A model generated the notes under the pieces. It was not told the DNA's origin, did no database searches, and saw only the letters and a list, made by a program, of their open reading frames with translations. Source: Verrucomicrobiota bacterium (GTDB lineage: Bacteria > Verrucomicrobiota > Verrucomicrobiia > CAIQCK01). Taken from it: a stretch of 64,000 nt of DNA. This document shows, in pieces, positions 27,156 to 35,375 of the stretch. The stretch is taken from positions 62,001-126,000 of the forward strand of contig JACRQF010000011.1 of the NCBI GenBank assembly GCA_016222825.1, written 5' to 3'. Numbering within the stretch: the stretch's first letter is position 1; each line of letters starts with the position of its first letter. Position numbers and translations under genes: made by a program.

Positions 27156-28589
27156 ATGAGAATCATCATTGTCGGCAGTGAAATGACGCCGTTCGTCAAG
27201 ACCGGCGGTTTGGCGGACGTCATCGGCGCGTTGTCGCGCGAGTTGGCGGCGCTCGGCCACGAGGTGGTGACGTTCCTGCCGTTGTATCGCGTGTTGAAGG
27301 ACAAGGTCGCCGCCGCGCAATGCGTGTCGAACAACATCCGCGTGCCGCTCGGCGGCCGGAGCATGGTCGGCGCGATCTACGAACTGCAACTGGCGGAGCG
27401 TCAGCGCGTGGTGTTCGTGCGGCAGGACGAACTGTTTGACCGCGCGGGGCTTTACGGCGAGGCGGACCGCGACTACCCGGACAACGCCGCGCGCTACCTG
27501 TTTTTCTCGAAGGCCATCGTGGCGAGCATCCCGGCGCTGCGGTTCGTGCCGGACGTGCTGCACGCGCACGACTGGCAGGCGGCGTTCGTGCCGCTGTGGT
27601 GGTCGCGCACGCTCGCGCCGGCGTGGCGGCTGCGGACGGTGTTCACGATTCACAACCTCGCGTATCAGGGCGTGTTCCCGCGCGAGCAGTTTGAGTTGAC
27701 GAACTTGCCGGCGGATTATTTCGGCGTGAAGGGGCTGGAGTTTCACGGCGCGCTCAACCTGCTGAAGGCGGGGTTGCTCTACAGCGACGTGCTGACGACG
27801 GTGAGCCAGCATTACGCCGGGGAAATCCAGACCAAGGAATACGGCTGCGGCCTCGAAGGGTTGCTGAAGTCGCATCGCGCCAAGCTGCACGGCGTGCTCA
27901 ACGGCGCGGACTACGAGGCGTGGAACCCGCGCACCGACCGCCACATTATCGCGAACTACGACAGCCACAGTCTTGCCAACAAAGTCACCTGCAAGCGCGC
28001 TTTGCTGGAAACATTGAAGCTGCCCGTCGAGCGCGCGTGGGCGCCGGTGATCGGCATGGTGTCGCGCATCGTCGAGCAGAAGGGTTACGACCTCGTGGCG
28101 GAGGCGATTCCGCAGATCGTGACGATGGGCGCAACCCTCGCCATGCTCGGCCAGGGCGATGGGAAGCTGGAACGCAAATTACAGAAGCTCGCGGATCGCC
28201 ATGCCGGACGAATGAGCCTCAAGCTGTCCTTCGACGAAGCGCTGGCGCACCAGATCGAGGCGGGCGCGGACATGTTCCTGATGCCGTCGCGGTTCGAGCC
28301 GTGCGGGTTGAACCAGATGTATTCGCTGCGCTACGGCACCGTGCCGATCGTGCGCGCCACGGGCGGCCTGGCCGACACGGTGGAGCAATACAATCCCGGC
28401 ACGCAGACGGGCAACGGGTTTTCGTTTGAGGCCTGCACGACCGCGGCGATGCTGGCGGCGGTGGCGCGGGCGCTGGAAACCTACCGCCAGCGGCAGCATT
28501 GGGTCCGCGTCATCCAGAACGCGATGGCGTGCGATTTCTCTTGGCGCAAAAGTGCGCTACACTATCTGAATCTGTATCAAATGCATTAA
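27156..28589 (+). CDS. glgA: Glycogen synthase (ADP-glucose type)
   Basis: 477 residues, the normal length for GlgA (GT5). The N-terminus has EMTPFVKTGGLADVIGALS, with the KTGGL motif that binds ADP-glucose. HAHDWQAAFVPLWW and TIHNLAYQGVFP are typical. The C-terminal EPCGLNQMYSLRYGTVPIVRATGGLADTV carries the catalytic-loop glutamate. It elongates alpha-1,4-glucan in the cytoplasm. It starts with no gap after the metalloprotease stop and is followed 12 bases later by galT; a GH57 enzyme lies further down, making a storage-glucan neighbourhood. Confidence 0.95.
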   Translation: MRIIIVGSEMTPFVKTGGLADVIGALSRELAALGHEVVTFLPLYRVLKDKVAAAQCVSNNIRVPLGGRSMVGAIYELQLAERQRVVFVRQDELFDRAGLYGEADRDYPDNAARYLFFSKAIVASIPALRFVPDVLHAHDWQAAFVPLWWSRTLAPAWRLRTVFTIHNLAYQGVFPREQFELTNLPADYFGVKGLEFHGALNLLKAGLLYSDVLTTVSQHYAGEIQTKEYGCGLEGLLKSHRAKLHGVLNGADYEAWNPRTDRHIIANYDSHSLANKVTCKRALLETLKLPVERAWAPVIGMVSRIVEQKGYDLVAEAIPQIVTMGATLAMLGQGDGKLERKLQKLADRHAGRMSLKLSFDEALAHQIEAGADMFLMPSRFEPCGLNQMYSLRYGTVPIVRATGGLADTVEQYNPGTQTGNGFSFEACTTAAMLAAVARALETYRQRQHWVRVIQNAMACDFSWRKSALHYLNLYQMH

Positions 28590-28601
28590 CGGAGAACAGC
28601 C

Positions 28602-29621
28602 ATGCCTGAGCTACGCCAAGACCTCATCACGGAACGCTGGGTGATCATTGCCACCGAGCGCGCGCGCCGGCCAACCGAGACCCCCTGTCCGCCTACAAAA
28701 GCCGACGAAGCAAACTGCCCGTTCTGCGCCGGCCGCGAGAAAAGCACGCCGCCGGAAATCTGGGTCGCGCGCGGCAGCGGCGGCGCGAACCAGCCCGGCT
28801 GGAAGGTGCGCGTCGTGCCGAACAAGTTCCCCGCGCTGCGCGTCGAGGGCATGCTCGACCGCGAAGGCGACGGCATCTACGACCGCATGAACGGCATCGG
28901 CGCTCACGAGGTCATCATCGAAACGCCGGACCACAAGATGGAGTTGGAAGACCAGTCCCTTGAGGGCATCGCCACCGTGCTGACGGCCTGCAAGGAGCGG
29001 ATGCTGGACCTGATGCGCGATGAACGGCTGCGCTACATCCTCGTGTTCAAGAACGTCGGCCGTCAGGCGGGCGCGTCGCTCAGCCATCCGCACAGCCAGC
29101 TTATCGCGACGCCGATCACGCCCTCGCGCGTGAAGCGGAAGCTTGAAGGCGCGCGCGAGTATTACCGCCGCAAGGAGCGCTGCGTCTTCCACGACATCCT
29201 CCGGCAGGAACAGCGCGACGGCCGGCGCGTGGTCTATGAAAACGGCGGCTTCCTTTCCTTCTGTCCCTACGCGTCGCGGTTTCCGTTCGAGTTGTGCATC
29301 CTCCCGAAGCGGCAGGCTGCCGACTACCAGACCATCAGCACGGAAGAGATTGCGCAACTGGCTGACTCGCTGAAGGTGACGCTCAAGAAGCTGACGCTCG
29401 CGTTGAACCACCCGCAATACAACCTCATCCTCCACACCGCGCCCGCGCGCCGCGCCCGGCGGCGCGACTACTGGGACACGCTCGACCAGGACTTCCGCTG
29501 GCACATCGAGATCCTCCCGCGCCTGTCGGAACCCGCCGGCTTCGAGTGGGGCACGGGTTTCTACATCAACCCGACGCCGCCGGAGGAAAGCGCGCAGTAT
29601 TTGCGCGAGCTGACGATCTGA
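28602..29621 (+). CDS. galT: Galactose-1-phosphate uridylyltransferase-family protein
   Basis: 339 residues, the usual length. Start MPELRQDLITERWVIIATERARRP and zinc-binding NCPFCAGRE match the family. The nucleotidylation motif is HPHSQ (in LSHPHSQLIATP), with serine where classical GalT has glycine. That variant raises the possibility of a glucose-1-phosphate nucleotidyl- or phosphorylase-type activity rather than the Leloir pathway, which would fit the glgA neighbour better; this is an inference. GGAGA lies 6 bases before the ATG. Confidence 0.88.
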   Translation: MPELRQDLITERWVIIATERARRPTETPCPPTKADEANCPFCAGREKSTPPEIWVARGSGGANQPGWKVRVVPNKFPALRVEGMLDREGDGIYDRMNGIGAHEVIIETPDHKMELEDQSLEGIATVLTACKERMLDLMRDERLRYILVFKNVGRQAGASLSHPHSQLIATPITPSRVKRKLEGAREYYRRKERCVFHDILRQEQRDGRRVVYENGGFLSFCPYASRFPFELCILPKRQAADYQTISTEEIAQLADSLKVTLKKLTLALNHPQYNLILHTAPARRARRRDYWDTLDQDFRWHIEILPRLSEPAGFEWGTGFYINPTPPEESAQYLRELTI

Positions 29622-29835
29622 CCTTCGCGTTCAAGCGCGCGAAAGTGGCATGCGAACTCACCCGCTGCAGACGACGGCGATGATATCGCTGGGCTGGCCA
29701 TATTCCTTGTCGTGGCGGACGAACACGGCCATGTAGTCACGGCGTTCGGACTTGCCGGGCTGCGGCGTGGGATAATGCTTGCAGAAAGATCCTGAAAGGC
29801 ATAAGACAGTCGGCGCCGAGTAGAAAGCGCAAGGA

Positions 29836-30285
29836 TTGAATACATCAGCCCAAGATGTTGCCCCAGCTCCCCTGAATCCACAGACGCCGCACATCCTCGT
29901 CGTGGATGACGAGACCTCCATCTTCGATGTCTTCGCGCTCATGTTTCCAGCGCCCGGCCACGTGGTCGCCGTGGCCGAGAATGGGGCGCGCGCGTTGCAG
30001 TTGGCCGCGGAGGCGCGTTTCGATGTCGCGTTTGTGGATTGTTTTTTGGGGATCGAGAGCGGCCCTGAAGTGGCGGAAAAGCTGCATGCCGTGCAGCCGA
30101 AACTGCATGTCGTGCTGATGAGCGGTTATCTTCAGGAAGAACGGGCTGCGGCGATGGAGAAAGCCGACGCGCGCGCGTTCCTGATGAAGCCGTTCAGTTT
30201 TGAAACGGCGCAGACCCTCGTTCGCCGGCTCTTTGGCACGAAGAAGCCAGTCGCCAAAGCCAAGGCGGCTTCGGAAGCCGTGTGA
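29836..30285 (+). CDS. Stand-alone CheY-like receiver protein
   Basis: 149 residues. The receiver domain has the acidic pair in ILVVDDETS, phosphoacceptor Asp in VAFVDCFLG, Thr/Ser-type switch in VVLMSGY and the conserved lysine in FLMKPFS. There is no output domain; the tail is a short KKPVAKAKAASEAV. It probably works by protein-protein interaction in a phosphorelay. The start is uncertain: the frame is bounded by a TAG at 29821 and offers only TTG (29836), CTG or GTG, with AAGGA directly before the TTG. No histidine kinase is adjacent. Confidence 0.8.
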   Translation: MNTSAQDVAPAPLNPQTPHILVVDDETSIFDVFALMFPAPGHVVAVAENGARALQLAAEARFDVAFVDCFLGIESGPEVAEKLHAVQPKLHVVLMSGYLQEERAAAMEKADARAFLMKPFSFETAQTLVRRLFGTKKPVAKAKAASEAV

Positions 30286-30386
30286 GCAACGACACGCGGG
30301 GCGCGATGGCGGGCGGCGGATAGGGGGTTTCCCTACGATGTATGTCTCAATCCTTTGTGGGGTTTCTACGCGGAGTGGCGGGTCAG

Positions 30387-30421
30387 TTTCCTAGGCCGGT
30401 TTGAGGTTCTGGCCGCATTGC
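30387..30421 (+). promoter_or_regulatory. CTAGG-N15-CCG motif upstream of Cys/His protein 1
   Basis: TTTCCTAGG, 15 bases, GGCCGCATTG. One of eleven matching sites in this window; the right half lies about 35 bases before the proposed start. Confidence 0.55.
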
Positions 30422-30454
30422 GGAGATGCGCGGAGGGGCGCTACGCTGGAGAAG

Positions 30455-30739
30455 ATGTCCAGAGTAATAAACATGAACGAGCAGCTTCCAGAGCCCATGC
30501 TGTTGGGGAATGCGGAATCGGCGGACGGCGGATTGCCGCCGACGATGAAATTGTCGTTGCCCAACCTGGACCGATGCGGCGGCAGGCGCATCGCGGACAG
30601 TGAGTTGGTGGTGTGTCTGGCGATCCCGGACGGGGGCTGTCATTTCGCGCTGCTCTACGGCGACACGCATTATTGCTGTCACTCGCGCCGTCTGGAAATC
30701 GCCGCCCACACCCGCGATCTCAAGCGAGCCAAGGGATAA
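30455..30739 (+). CDS. Small Cys/His-motif protein 1 (unrecognised family)
   Basis: 94 residues. The C-terminal half carries C-x12-C-x7-C-x-F-x4-G-x4-C-x-H followed by RRLEIAAHTRDL. Four further genes in the window share this exact spacing (30920, 31455, 31921 and, on the minus strand, 42907). I do not recognise the family. The spacing of four Cys and one His suggests zinc or another metal, or a redox role. The N-terminal 40 residues (ESADGGLPPTMKLS) differ between members. The start at 30455 (GGAGAAG before ATG) is preferred; 30473 is the alternative. A strong hairpin follows the stop at once. Confidence 0.75.
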   Translation: MSRVINMNEQLPEPMLLGNAESADGGLPPTMKLSLPNLDRCGGRRIADSELVVCLAIPDGGCHFALLYGDTHYCCHSRRLEIAAHTRDLKRAKG

Positions 30740-30769
30740 GGCCGGCGTCCCGTTATGAGGACGCCGGCC
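30740..30769 (+). terminator. 11-bp perfect hairpin after Cys/His protein 1
   Basis: GGCCGGCGTCC and its exact complement flank an 8-base loop, starting one base after the TAA. It is followed by a G-run, not a U-run, so it may act as a mRNA 3' stabiliser as much as a terminator. It makes gene 1 monocistronic. Confidence 0.6.
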
Positions 30770-30800
30770 GGGGGGGGGCGGGTCGTTCATCGTAGGCTCC

Positions 30801-30834
30801 CGCCTTAGGTTGTTTCGAGATTCGTTCCGATTGT
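30801..30834 (+). promoter_or_regulatory. CTAGG-type motif upstream of Cys/His protein 2
   Basis: GCCTTAGG, 15 bases, TTCCGATTG. Same spacing as the other sites. Confidence 0.5.
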
Positions 30835-30919
30835 TGAACCACAGCGGATGAACGATGGTCTGCGGCCGAAGATCGCGGCATGGAGACAGGCGAAGGGCAG
30901 AGGCGCGGAGCCGTTCTTA

Positions 30920-31222
30920 ATGCGGAACGTCATCATGAACAAGTCGGTTACACTCAAGAAAAGATTGGCGATGTTGGACGCGGAACACGCCGCCCACAGC
31001 ATCCGGGCGGCCCAGCGGGCGCCGCTGCCGGAGGCCACCGCTTGCGCCGGCGCGCAAGTCGTGGACAGTTACATCGTTGTCTGCCACTCGTATCTGGAGC
31101 TGCCGTGTGAATTCGTGCTGCCGTTCGGCGAGGTGTGCTATTGCGGCCACCCGCGCCGGTTGGAAATCGCCGCCCGCACCCGCGAGCTCGAGCGCGCGCG
31201 GCGACAAAGCGCCATCGGCTAG
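30920..31222 (+). CDS. Small Cys/His-motif protein 2
   Basis: 100 residues if started at 30920 (MRNVIMNKSVTLKKR), which aligns with the start of protein 1 (MSRVINMNE); 30848 and 30935 are alternatives. The motif reads ACAGAQVVDSYIVVC, then C-x-F in PCEFVLPFG and YCGHPRRLEIAARTRELERARR. All four motif Cys and the His are kept, plus one extra Cys. The N-terminal part is helical and charged. It has its own upstream CTTAGG motif, so it is probably transcribed separately from gene 1 but under the same control. The function is unknown. Confidence 0.75.
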   Translation: MRNVIMNKSVTLKKRLAMLDAEHAAHSIRAAQRAPLPEATACAGAQVVDSYIVVCHSYLELPCEFVLPFGEVCYCGHPRRLEIAARTRELERARRQSAIG

Positions 31223-31295
31223 GATGGGGGCCGCTGGCCGTTGCGGGACCAGCCACGCGGAACGGAGACGCGCACGCGAACAGGAACCGGCCGGA

Positions 31296-31330
31296 CCTAG
31301 GCCCCGTTCCCAAACCGCCATAGTGGTAAA
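31296..31330 (+). promoter_or_regulatory. Weak CTAGG-type motif upstream of Cys/His protein 3
   Basis: ACCTAGG, 15 bases, GCCATAGTGG. The right half is poor. Two other weak CTAA-type candidates lie at 31332 and 31368, so the true promoter of gene 3 is unresolved. Confidence 0.25.
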
Positions 31331-31454
31331 ACCTAAGCTTGATTCCGATACTGCATGGAGACTCTCCCCTAATGACGCCAAGCGCGATGCGAGCGATATT
31401 CTCACATGCTTGAGGCACCCGTTATGAAGAAGAGCTGACAGAAACGGAGAGATT

Positions 31455-31766
31455 ATGAAGAATCTACAGAGGCGGATGGAGGATGATGTGCCGCCCCACA
31501 GGGTCGGTCGGTGGCCCGTGATGAAGCAACCGTTGCCGCAGGAGGCCAAGTGCGTCGGCATGCGGGTCTTGGACAGCGAGTTGGTCGTATGCCTGGCGAA
31601 CCCGGCCGGCGGCTGCGGGTTCTCGATGACGTTCGGCAGCAAGCGGTTTTGTTGCCATCGGCAGCATTTGAAATTCGCCGCGCGCGCCAAGGCATCGCCC
31701 CTGGCAGCGGCGGGGCGCGGACATTGCTGCGGGATGCTTTGTAACGCGGAGTATCGGCACGACTGA
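31455..31766 (+). CDS. Small Cys/His-motif protein 3 (divergent)
   Basis: 103 residues; a GGAGAGATT ribosome-binding site decides the start. The motif is kept (KCVGMRVLDSELVVC, GGCGFSMTFG, FCCHRQHLKFAARAK) with the exact C-x12-C-x7-C-x11-C-x-H spacing. The usual RRLEIAAR tail has drifted to RQHLKFAAR, and the end carries three extra cysteines (GHCCGMLCN). It may therefore be functionally diverged or beginning to decay. The upstream 230 bases have no convincing single promoter. Confidence 0.7.
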   Translation: MKNLQRRMEDDVPPHRVGRWPVMKQPLPQEAKCVGMRVLDSELVVCLANPAGGCGFSMTFGSKRFCCHRQHLKFAARAKASPLAAAGRGHCCGMLCNAEYRHD

Positions 31767-31837
31767 GCCGCTCCTTCTTCAACGCGCATAAAGCGCCGCC
31801 TCGCGGCATCGCAATAAGGGGGAAGTCCTCAGGCGTT

Positions 31838-31872
31838 TTCCCTAGGCCATTTTCAGGTTCTGCCCGTATTGC
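31838..31872 (+). promoter_or_regulatory. CTAGG-N15-CCG motif upstream of Cys/His protein 4
   Basis: TTTCCCTAGG, 15 bases, GCCCGTATTG. Among the best matches; about 50 bases before the proposed ATG. Confidence 0.6.
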
Positions 31873-31920
31873 TGATACGCCGGCCGCGTGGGACAGTGCG
31901 GGCGGTCGTTCTTGGCTACC

Positions 31921-32253
31921 ATGGATCCGGAAGGCACACAAGGCAGGATGTTGATCGAGGTCGAGAGGGAGTTGACTGTCGCCACCGCTCACAGAATCGT
32001 GAGGGAGTGTTTGCCGGACGAAACGCGGTGCGCGGGCCGGCAGATTGCGCGGAGTGACATGGTAGTCTGCATGGCGGGGGCTGACCACCCATGTGAATTC
32101 TCCGTGGAGTTGGGCTGCCGCCTTCTGTGCTTTCATCCTCGCCGGCTGGAGATCGCCGCGCGCCAGCGCGCGCTGGCCCGCGAGCAAACGCAGGCGCTTC
32201 GACAAAAACCTACCACCCGCATCGCCTCCAAACGCACGCAGCGAAATCACTAG
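31921..32253 (+). CDS. Small Cys/His-motif protein 4
   Basis: 110 residues from 31921; 31948 (MLIEVERELTV), preceded by AAGGCAGG, is an alternative. The motif is RCAGRQIARSDMVVC, HPCEFSVELG, LCFHPRRLEIAARQRALAREQ, all positions conserved. The C-terminal tail is basic (RQKPTTRIASKRTQRNH), longer than in the other copies, and could bind nucleic acid (inference). It lies directly upstream of bacterioferritin, and both have a good copy of the shared promoter-like motif. Confidence 0.75.
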   Translation: MDPEGTQGRMLIEVERELTVATAHRIVRECLPDETRCAGRQIARSDMVVCMAGADHPCEFSVELGCRLLCFHPRRLEIAARQRALAREQTQALRQKPTTRIASKRTQRNH

Positions 32254-32258
32254 GCTCT

Positions 32259-32293
32259 CTCCCTAGGCCCGCTTCGGCTTCTGCCCGGTTTGT
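32259..32293 (+). promoter_or_regulatory. CTAGG-N15-CCG motif upstream of bacterioferritin
   Basis: CTCCCTAGG, 15 bases, GCCCGGTTTG, immediately after the stop of Cys/His protein 4 and 187 bases before the bfr start. Confidence 0.6.
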
Positions 32294-32479
32294 CAATGCA
32301 CGGGCCGCGAACCATAGTGCTCCGCAGATCGAAAGCACGGATTTTGGACGAGAAGGTGGTCTCACTTGCTTTCGTTCCGTCGCGTGACTAGAGTGCGCAC
32401 GCTGGCGCGGTTTCAAGGATTCAGAACAACGGTCAAGACCACCGCAGAAACGCTGTCAACCCATGAAGGAGATTCTCGA

Positions 32480-32950
32480 ATGAAAGGTAATGCAAAGGTC
32501 ATCGCCACACTCAACATGCTGCTGGCCGAGGAGCTGACGGCGATCAACGAGTATATGGTGCATTCGGAGATGTGCGCGAACTGGGGCTTCGAGCGCCTGC
32601 ACAAGGTCATTGAGAAACGCGCCATTGACGAGATGAAGCACGCGGAGAAACTAATCGCCAGGATTCTCTTCCTCGAAGGCACGCCCGTCGTCAGCAAGCT
32701 CAATCCGATGCATATCGGCGCGGATGTCGTGGCGCAACTGAAGAACGACCACGGCGCGGAGGCGACGGCTGTGAAGTTGTATAACGAGGCCATCCCGCAG
32801 GCGGCCGAACAAGGCGACAACGGCACCCGCGAGATGCTCGAAGACATCCTTGAGGACGAGGAGACGCACATTGACTGGATCGAATCACAACTCGATCAGA
32901 TCAAGCAGATGGGTGCGCAGAACTACCTGGCCGAACAAACGCGGGCGTAA
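32480..32950 (+). CDS. bfr: Bacterioferritin
   Basis: 156 residues, standard length. All ferroxidase ligands fall at canonical numbers: E18, E51, H54, E94, E127 and H130. M52, the haem axial ligand that separates bacterioferritin from ferritin, is present. It oxidises and stores iron as a 24-mer shell, protecting against iron-driven oxidative damage. The start is set by MKGNAKVIATLNMLLAEEL after a GAAGGAG ribosome-binding site. The long leader (about 190 bases) below the shared motif may hold further control. Confidence 0.95.
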   Translation: MKGNAKVIATLNMLLAEELTAINEYMVHSEMCANWGFERLHKVIEKRAIDEMKHAEKLIARILFLEGTPVVSKLNPMHIGADVVAQLKNDHGAEATAVKLYNEAIPQAAEQGDNGTREMLEDILEDEETHIDWIESQLDQIKQMGAQNYLAEQTRA

Positions 32951-33046
32951 GCAAACGGAGAAGGCACGGCAGGGGAACGAGCGCGGAGGATTCGCGTCTG
33001 CCGACGCTGGACTTTCGCGACGCACCCGCTAACATTCGCGCACGCT

Positions 33047-35224
33047 ATGGCACTGAACGTCGCTTTCTACTGGCACATGCACCAGCCGGATTACGTGGAT
33101 CCGGACCGGAAGGTGGCGATGCTGCCGTGGGTTCGCCTGCACGCCGCCAAGGGCTACTACGACATGGTGCGCTTGGTGAAGGAATTTCCCACCGTGCCGA
33201 TCACGTTCAACATGACGCCGGTGCTGGTGAAGCAGATGCTGGAGCTGCAACGCGGCGAGGTGCAGGACGCATGGCTGGAATTGTCGCGGACGCCGGCGGA
33301 CCGGTTGACGGCGGCGCAGCAGCAGGAGGTGTTGCGGCACTTCTTCAGCCTTTCGCATCAGAACATGGTGCGGCCGTATCCGCGCTACGACGAGCTGCTG
33401 CGAATGCGCGGGTCAGAGACGCGGCCGGCGGCGTTGGAGGAGGCGGCGCGGCATTTTCTCGCGGGCGATTGGCGGGACTTGCAGGTGTGGTTCAACCTCG
33501 CGTGGTGCGGCTACTTCGCAGTGCGCGACATGCCGGAACTGGCGGCGCTGCGGAAGAAGGGGCGGAATTTCACCGAAGCTGACAAGAAGGTCGTGCTGGA
33601 CGCGCATCTGGAGTTGGTGCGGCGCTCGCTGGCGGAGTATCGCGAGTTGAACATCGCCGGGCGGATCGAGGTGACGGCGAGTCCTTTTTATCATCCGATC
33701 ATGCCGCTGGTGTATAACACCGACTTCACGCGGCGCTGTATGCCGGGCGTGCCGCTGCCAACGACGTTTTCGTATGCGGAGGACGTGCGCGAACATTTGG
33801 AGCGCGCGGCGCGGTTTCACGAGGAGGTTTTTGGGCGGCGGCCAACGGGATTGTGGCCGTCGGAAGGCTCGGTTTGCCCGGAACTGGTGCCGCTGGTGCG
33901 CGCGGCGGGCTTCGAGTGGATGGCGACGGACGAGGAGATTCTGTTCCGGTCGCTCCAGATGATGCGCGGCAACCACACGAATGTGCAGCACGAGGAGTTG
34001 TTCCGGGCATACAGGCTAACCCACGGCGGCGCGAGCGTTGGGATGTGTTTTCGCGACCGCGGGCTGTCGGATTTCATCGGGTTCACCGCTGCGCGGCAAA
34101 AACCCGAGGACGCGGCGAAGTTCCTGATGGACGCGCTCGGCACGATCGCGACACAGGCGCGGGAGCCGGACGCCTTGGCGCTGGTTTTGCTCGACGGTGA
34201 GAACGCCTGGGAGTCGTTCGCGGACGGCGGCGAGACGTTCTTGCGGAAGGTCTATGGCGCGCTGGCCAGCGACGGGCGGTTCAAACCAGTGACACTGACG
34301 AATTACTTCCGCCAGCACGCACCGAAGCGTGATCTGACCACGATCCATACCGGCTCGTGGATTTACGCGAATTTCGACATCTGGATCGGCGACCAGGAGG
34401 AAAATCGCGCGTGGGAACTGCTGCGGGAGGCGCGTTACTTGTTTTCGCAGGTTCGGGACTCGCTGTCCGAGGATGCGCGGAGGTCGGCGATGCAATCGTT
34501 GCTGGCGGCGGAAGGCAGCGATTGGTTCTGGTGGTATGGTCCGGAGTTCCAGATTGAGGACAAGCCGCTGTTTGACGACCTGTTCCGGCGCCATGTGCGC
34601 TGCGCCTACCGCGCAATGGGCCGCCAATGGCCGGCAGCCGTGGATCGCTCGTTGCTGACGGTCGGGCCGGTTTATGCCTACCAGCAACCGCGCGAACTAA
34701 TCACGCCGGTCATAGATGGCCTGCGAACATCGTATTACGAATGGCTTGGCGCGGGCGTCTATCGTGGCGGCGTGGGCCAGCACGCGATGGCGAAGTCGGC
34801 GGACTTGGTAAAGGAGATTCTGTTCGGCTTCGACAGGGAGAATTTCTATTTGGGGCTACAGTGGACAGGCAGCCCGCCGCTTCCGGGGGGCGACGCGGTG
34901 CGGCTGAGGTTCTCAGCGCCGCGAAACGCAGAGCTATGGCTTGGAGGGCTTCGGGAGAAGGCCAAGGGACCAGTCAAGCGCGAGCTGAGAGGGGATTGGG
35001 CATGTCAACAGACGGCCAGCGGCAGAACCGTGGTTGCGGCGCACGACCGAATGTTTGAGGTGGCAATTCCATTGGAGCTTTTTGGACAGGCGGCCGGACA
35101 GAAGTTGAGCTTTGTGGTGAGCGTAGAGAGCGGAGGTCAGATGCAGGAGCAACATCCCGGCGAAGGCGAGGTTTGCCTTGCAGTGCCGAGCAAGGCGGAT
35201 GGGAACGAGGACTGGCTAGTTTAG
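33047..35224 (+). CDS. Glycoside hydrolase family 57 (amylase/glucanotransferase-like)
   Basis: 725 residues. Starts MALNVAFYWHMHQPDY, the GH57 first conserved region (HMHQP). The nucleophile is most likely E273 in LWPSEGS, with D383 in LLDGENAWESF as acid/base. The C-terminal 150 residues form a beta domain. GH57 enzymes act on alpha-glucans as alpha-amylase, amylopullulanase or 4-alpha-glucanotransferase; no signal peptide is seen, so a cytoplasmic role on glycogen is likely. It fits the nearby glgA and galT-like genes although the Cys/His array and bfr intervene. Confidence 0.88.
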   Translation: MALNVAFYWHMHQPDYVDPDRKVAMLPWVRLHAAKGYYDMVRLVKEFPTVPITFNMTPVLVKQMLELQRGEVQDAWLELSRTPADRLTAAQQQEVLRHFFSLSHQNMVRPYPRYDELLRMRGSETRPAALEEAARHFLAGDWRDLQVWFNLAWCGYFAVRDMPELAALRKKGRNFTEADKKVVLDAHLELVRRSLAEYRELNIAGRIEVTASPFYHPIMPLVYNTDFTRRCMPGVPLPTTFSYAEDVREHLERAARFHEEVFGRRPTGLWPSEGSVCPELVPLVRAAGFEWMATDEEILFRSLQMMRGNHTNVQHEELFRAYRLTHGGASVGMCFRDRGLSDFIGFTAARQKPEDAAKFLMDALGTIATQAREPDALALVLLDGENAWESFADGGETFLRKVYGALASDGRFKPVTLTNYFRQHAPKRDLTTIHTGSWIYANFDIWIGDQEENRAWELLREARYLFSQVRDSLSEDARRSAMQSLLAAEGSDWFWWYGPEFQIEDKPLFDDLFRRHVRCAYRAMGRQWPAAVDRSLLTVGPVYAYQQPRELITPVIDGLRTSYYEWLGAGVYRGGVGQHAMAKSADLVKEILFGFDRENFYLGLQWTGSPPLPGGDAVRLRFSAPRNAELWLGGLREKAKGPVKRELRGDWACQQTASGRTVVAAHDRMFEVAIPLELFGQAAGQKLSFVVSVESGGQMQEQHPGEGEVCLAVPSKADGNEDWLV

Positions 35225-35375
35225 AGGGGGTAAGGCTGGTTTTGTGGGGTTTCCATGTTTAGACGCGAGCCTTCCGACTCTTTATGTGTATCATAATACA
35301 TATTGTGCGACGTAATTATTGCGGCACAAAAAACTGCCTTACACAATTGCATGAAACAAACCACCCGACAGGTTC

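Noticed and set aside
25929..27968. 679-codon minus-strand frame opposite the metalloprotease and glgA
   Set aside because: Arg/His/Leu-rich without motifs and antisense to two well-supported genes.
29658..29795. Minus-strand peptide ending RRDYMAVFVRHDKEYGQPSDIIAVVCSG
   Set aside because: It looks protein-like and could be a gene remnant, but there is no proper start or homology I can name, and the gap is only 214 bases. Worth a search but not a feature.
30325..30365. Additional CCCTA-type site before the receiver/Cys-His gap (TTTCCCTACGATG)
   Set aside because: The right half (CTTTGTGGGG) does not match, and a far better site lies 60 bases downstream, so I did not count it.
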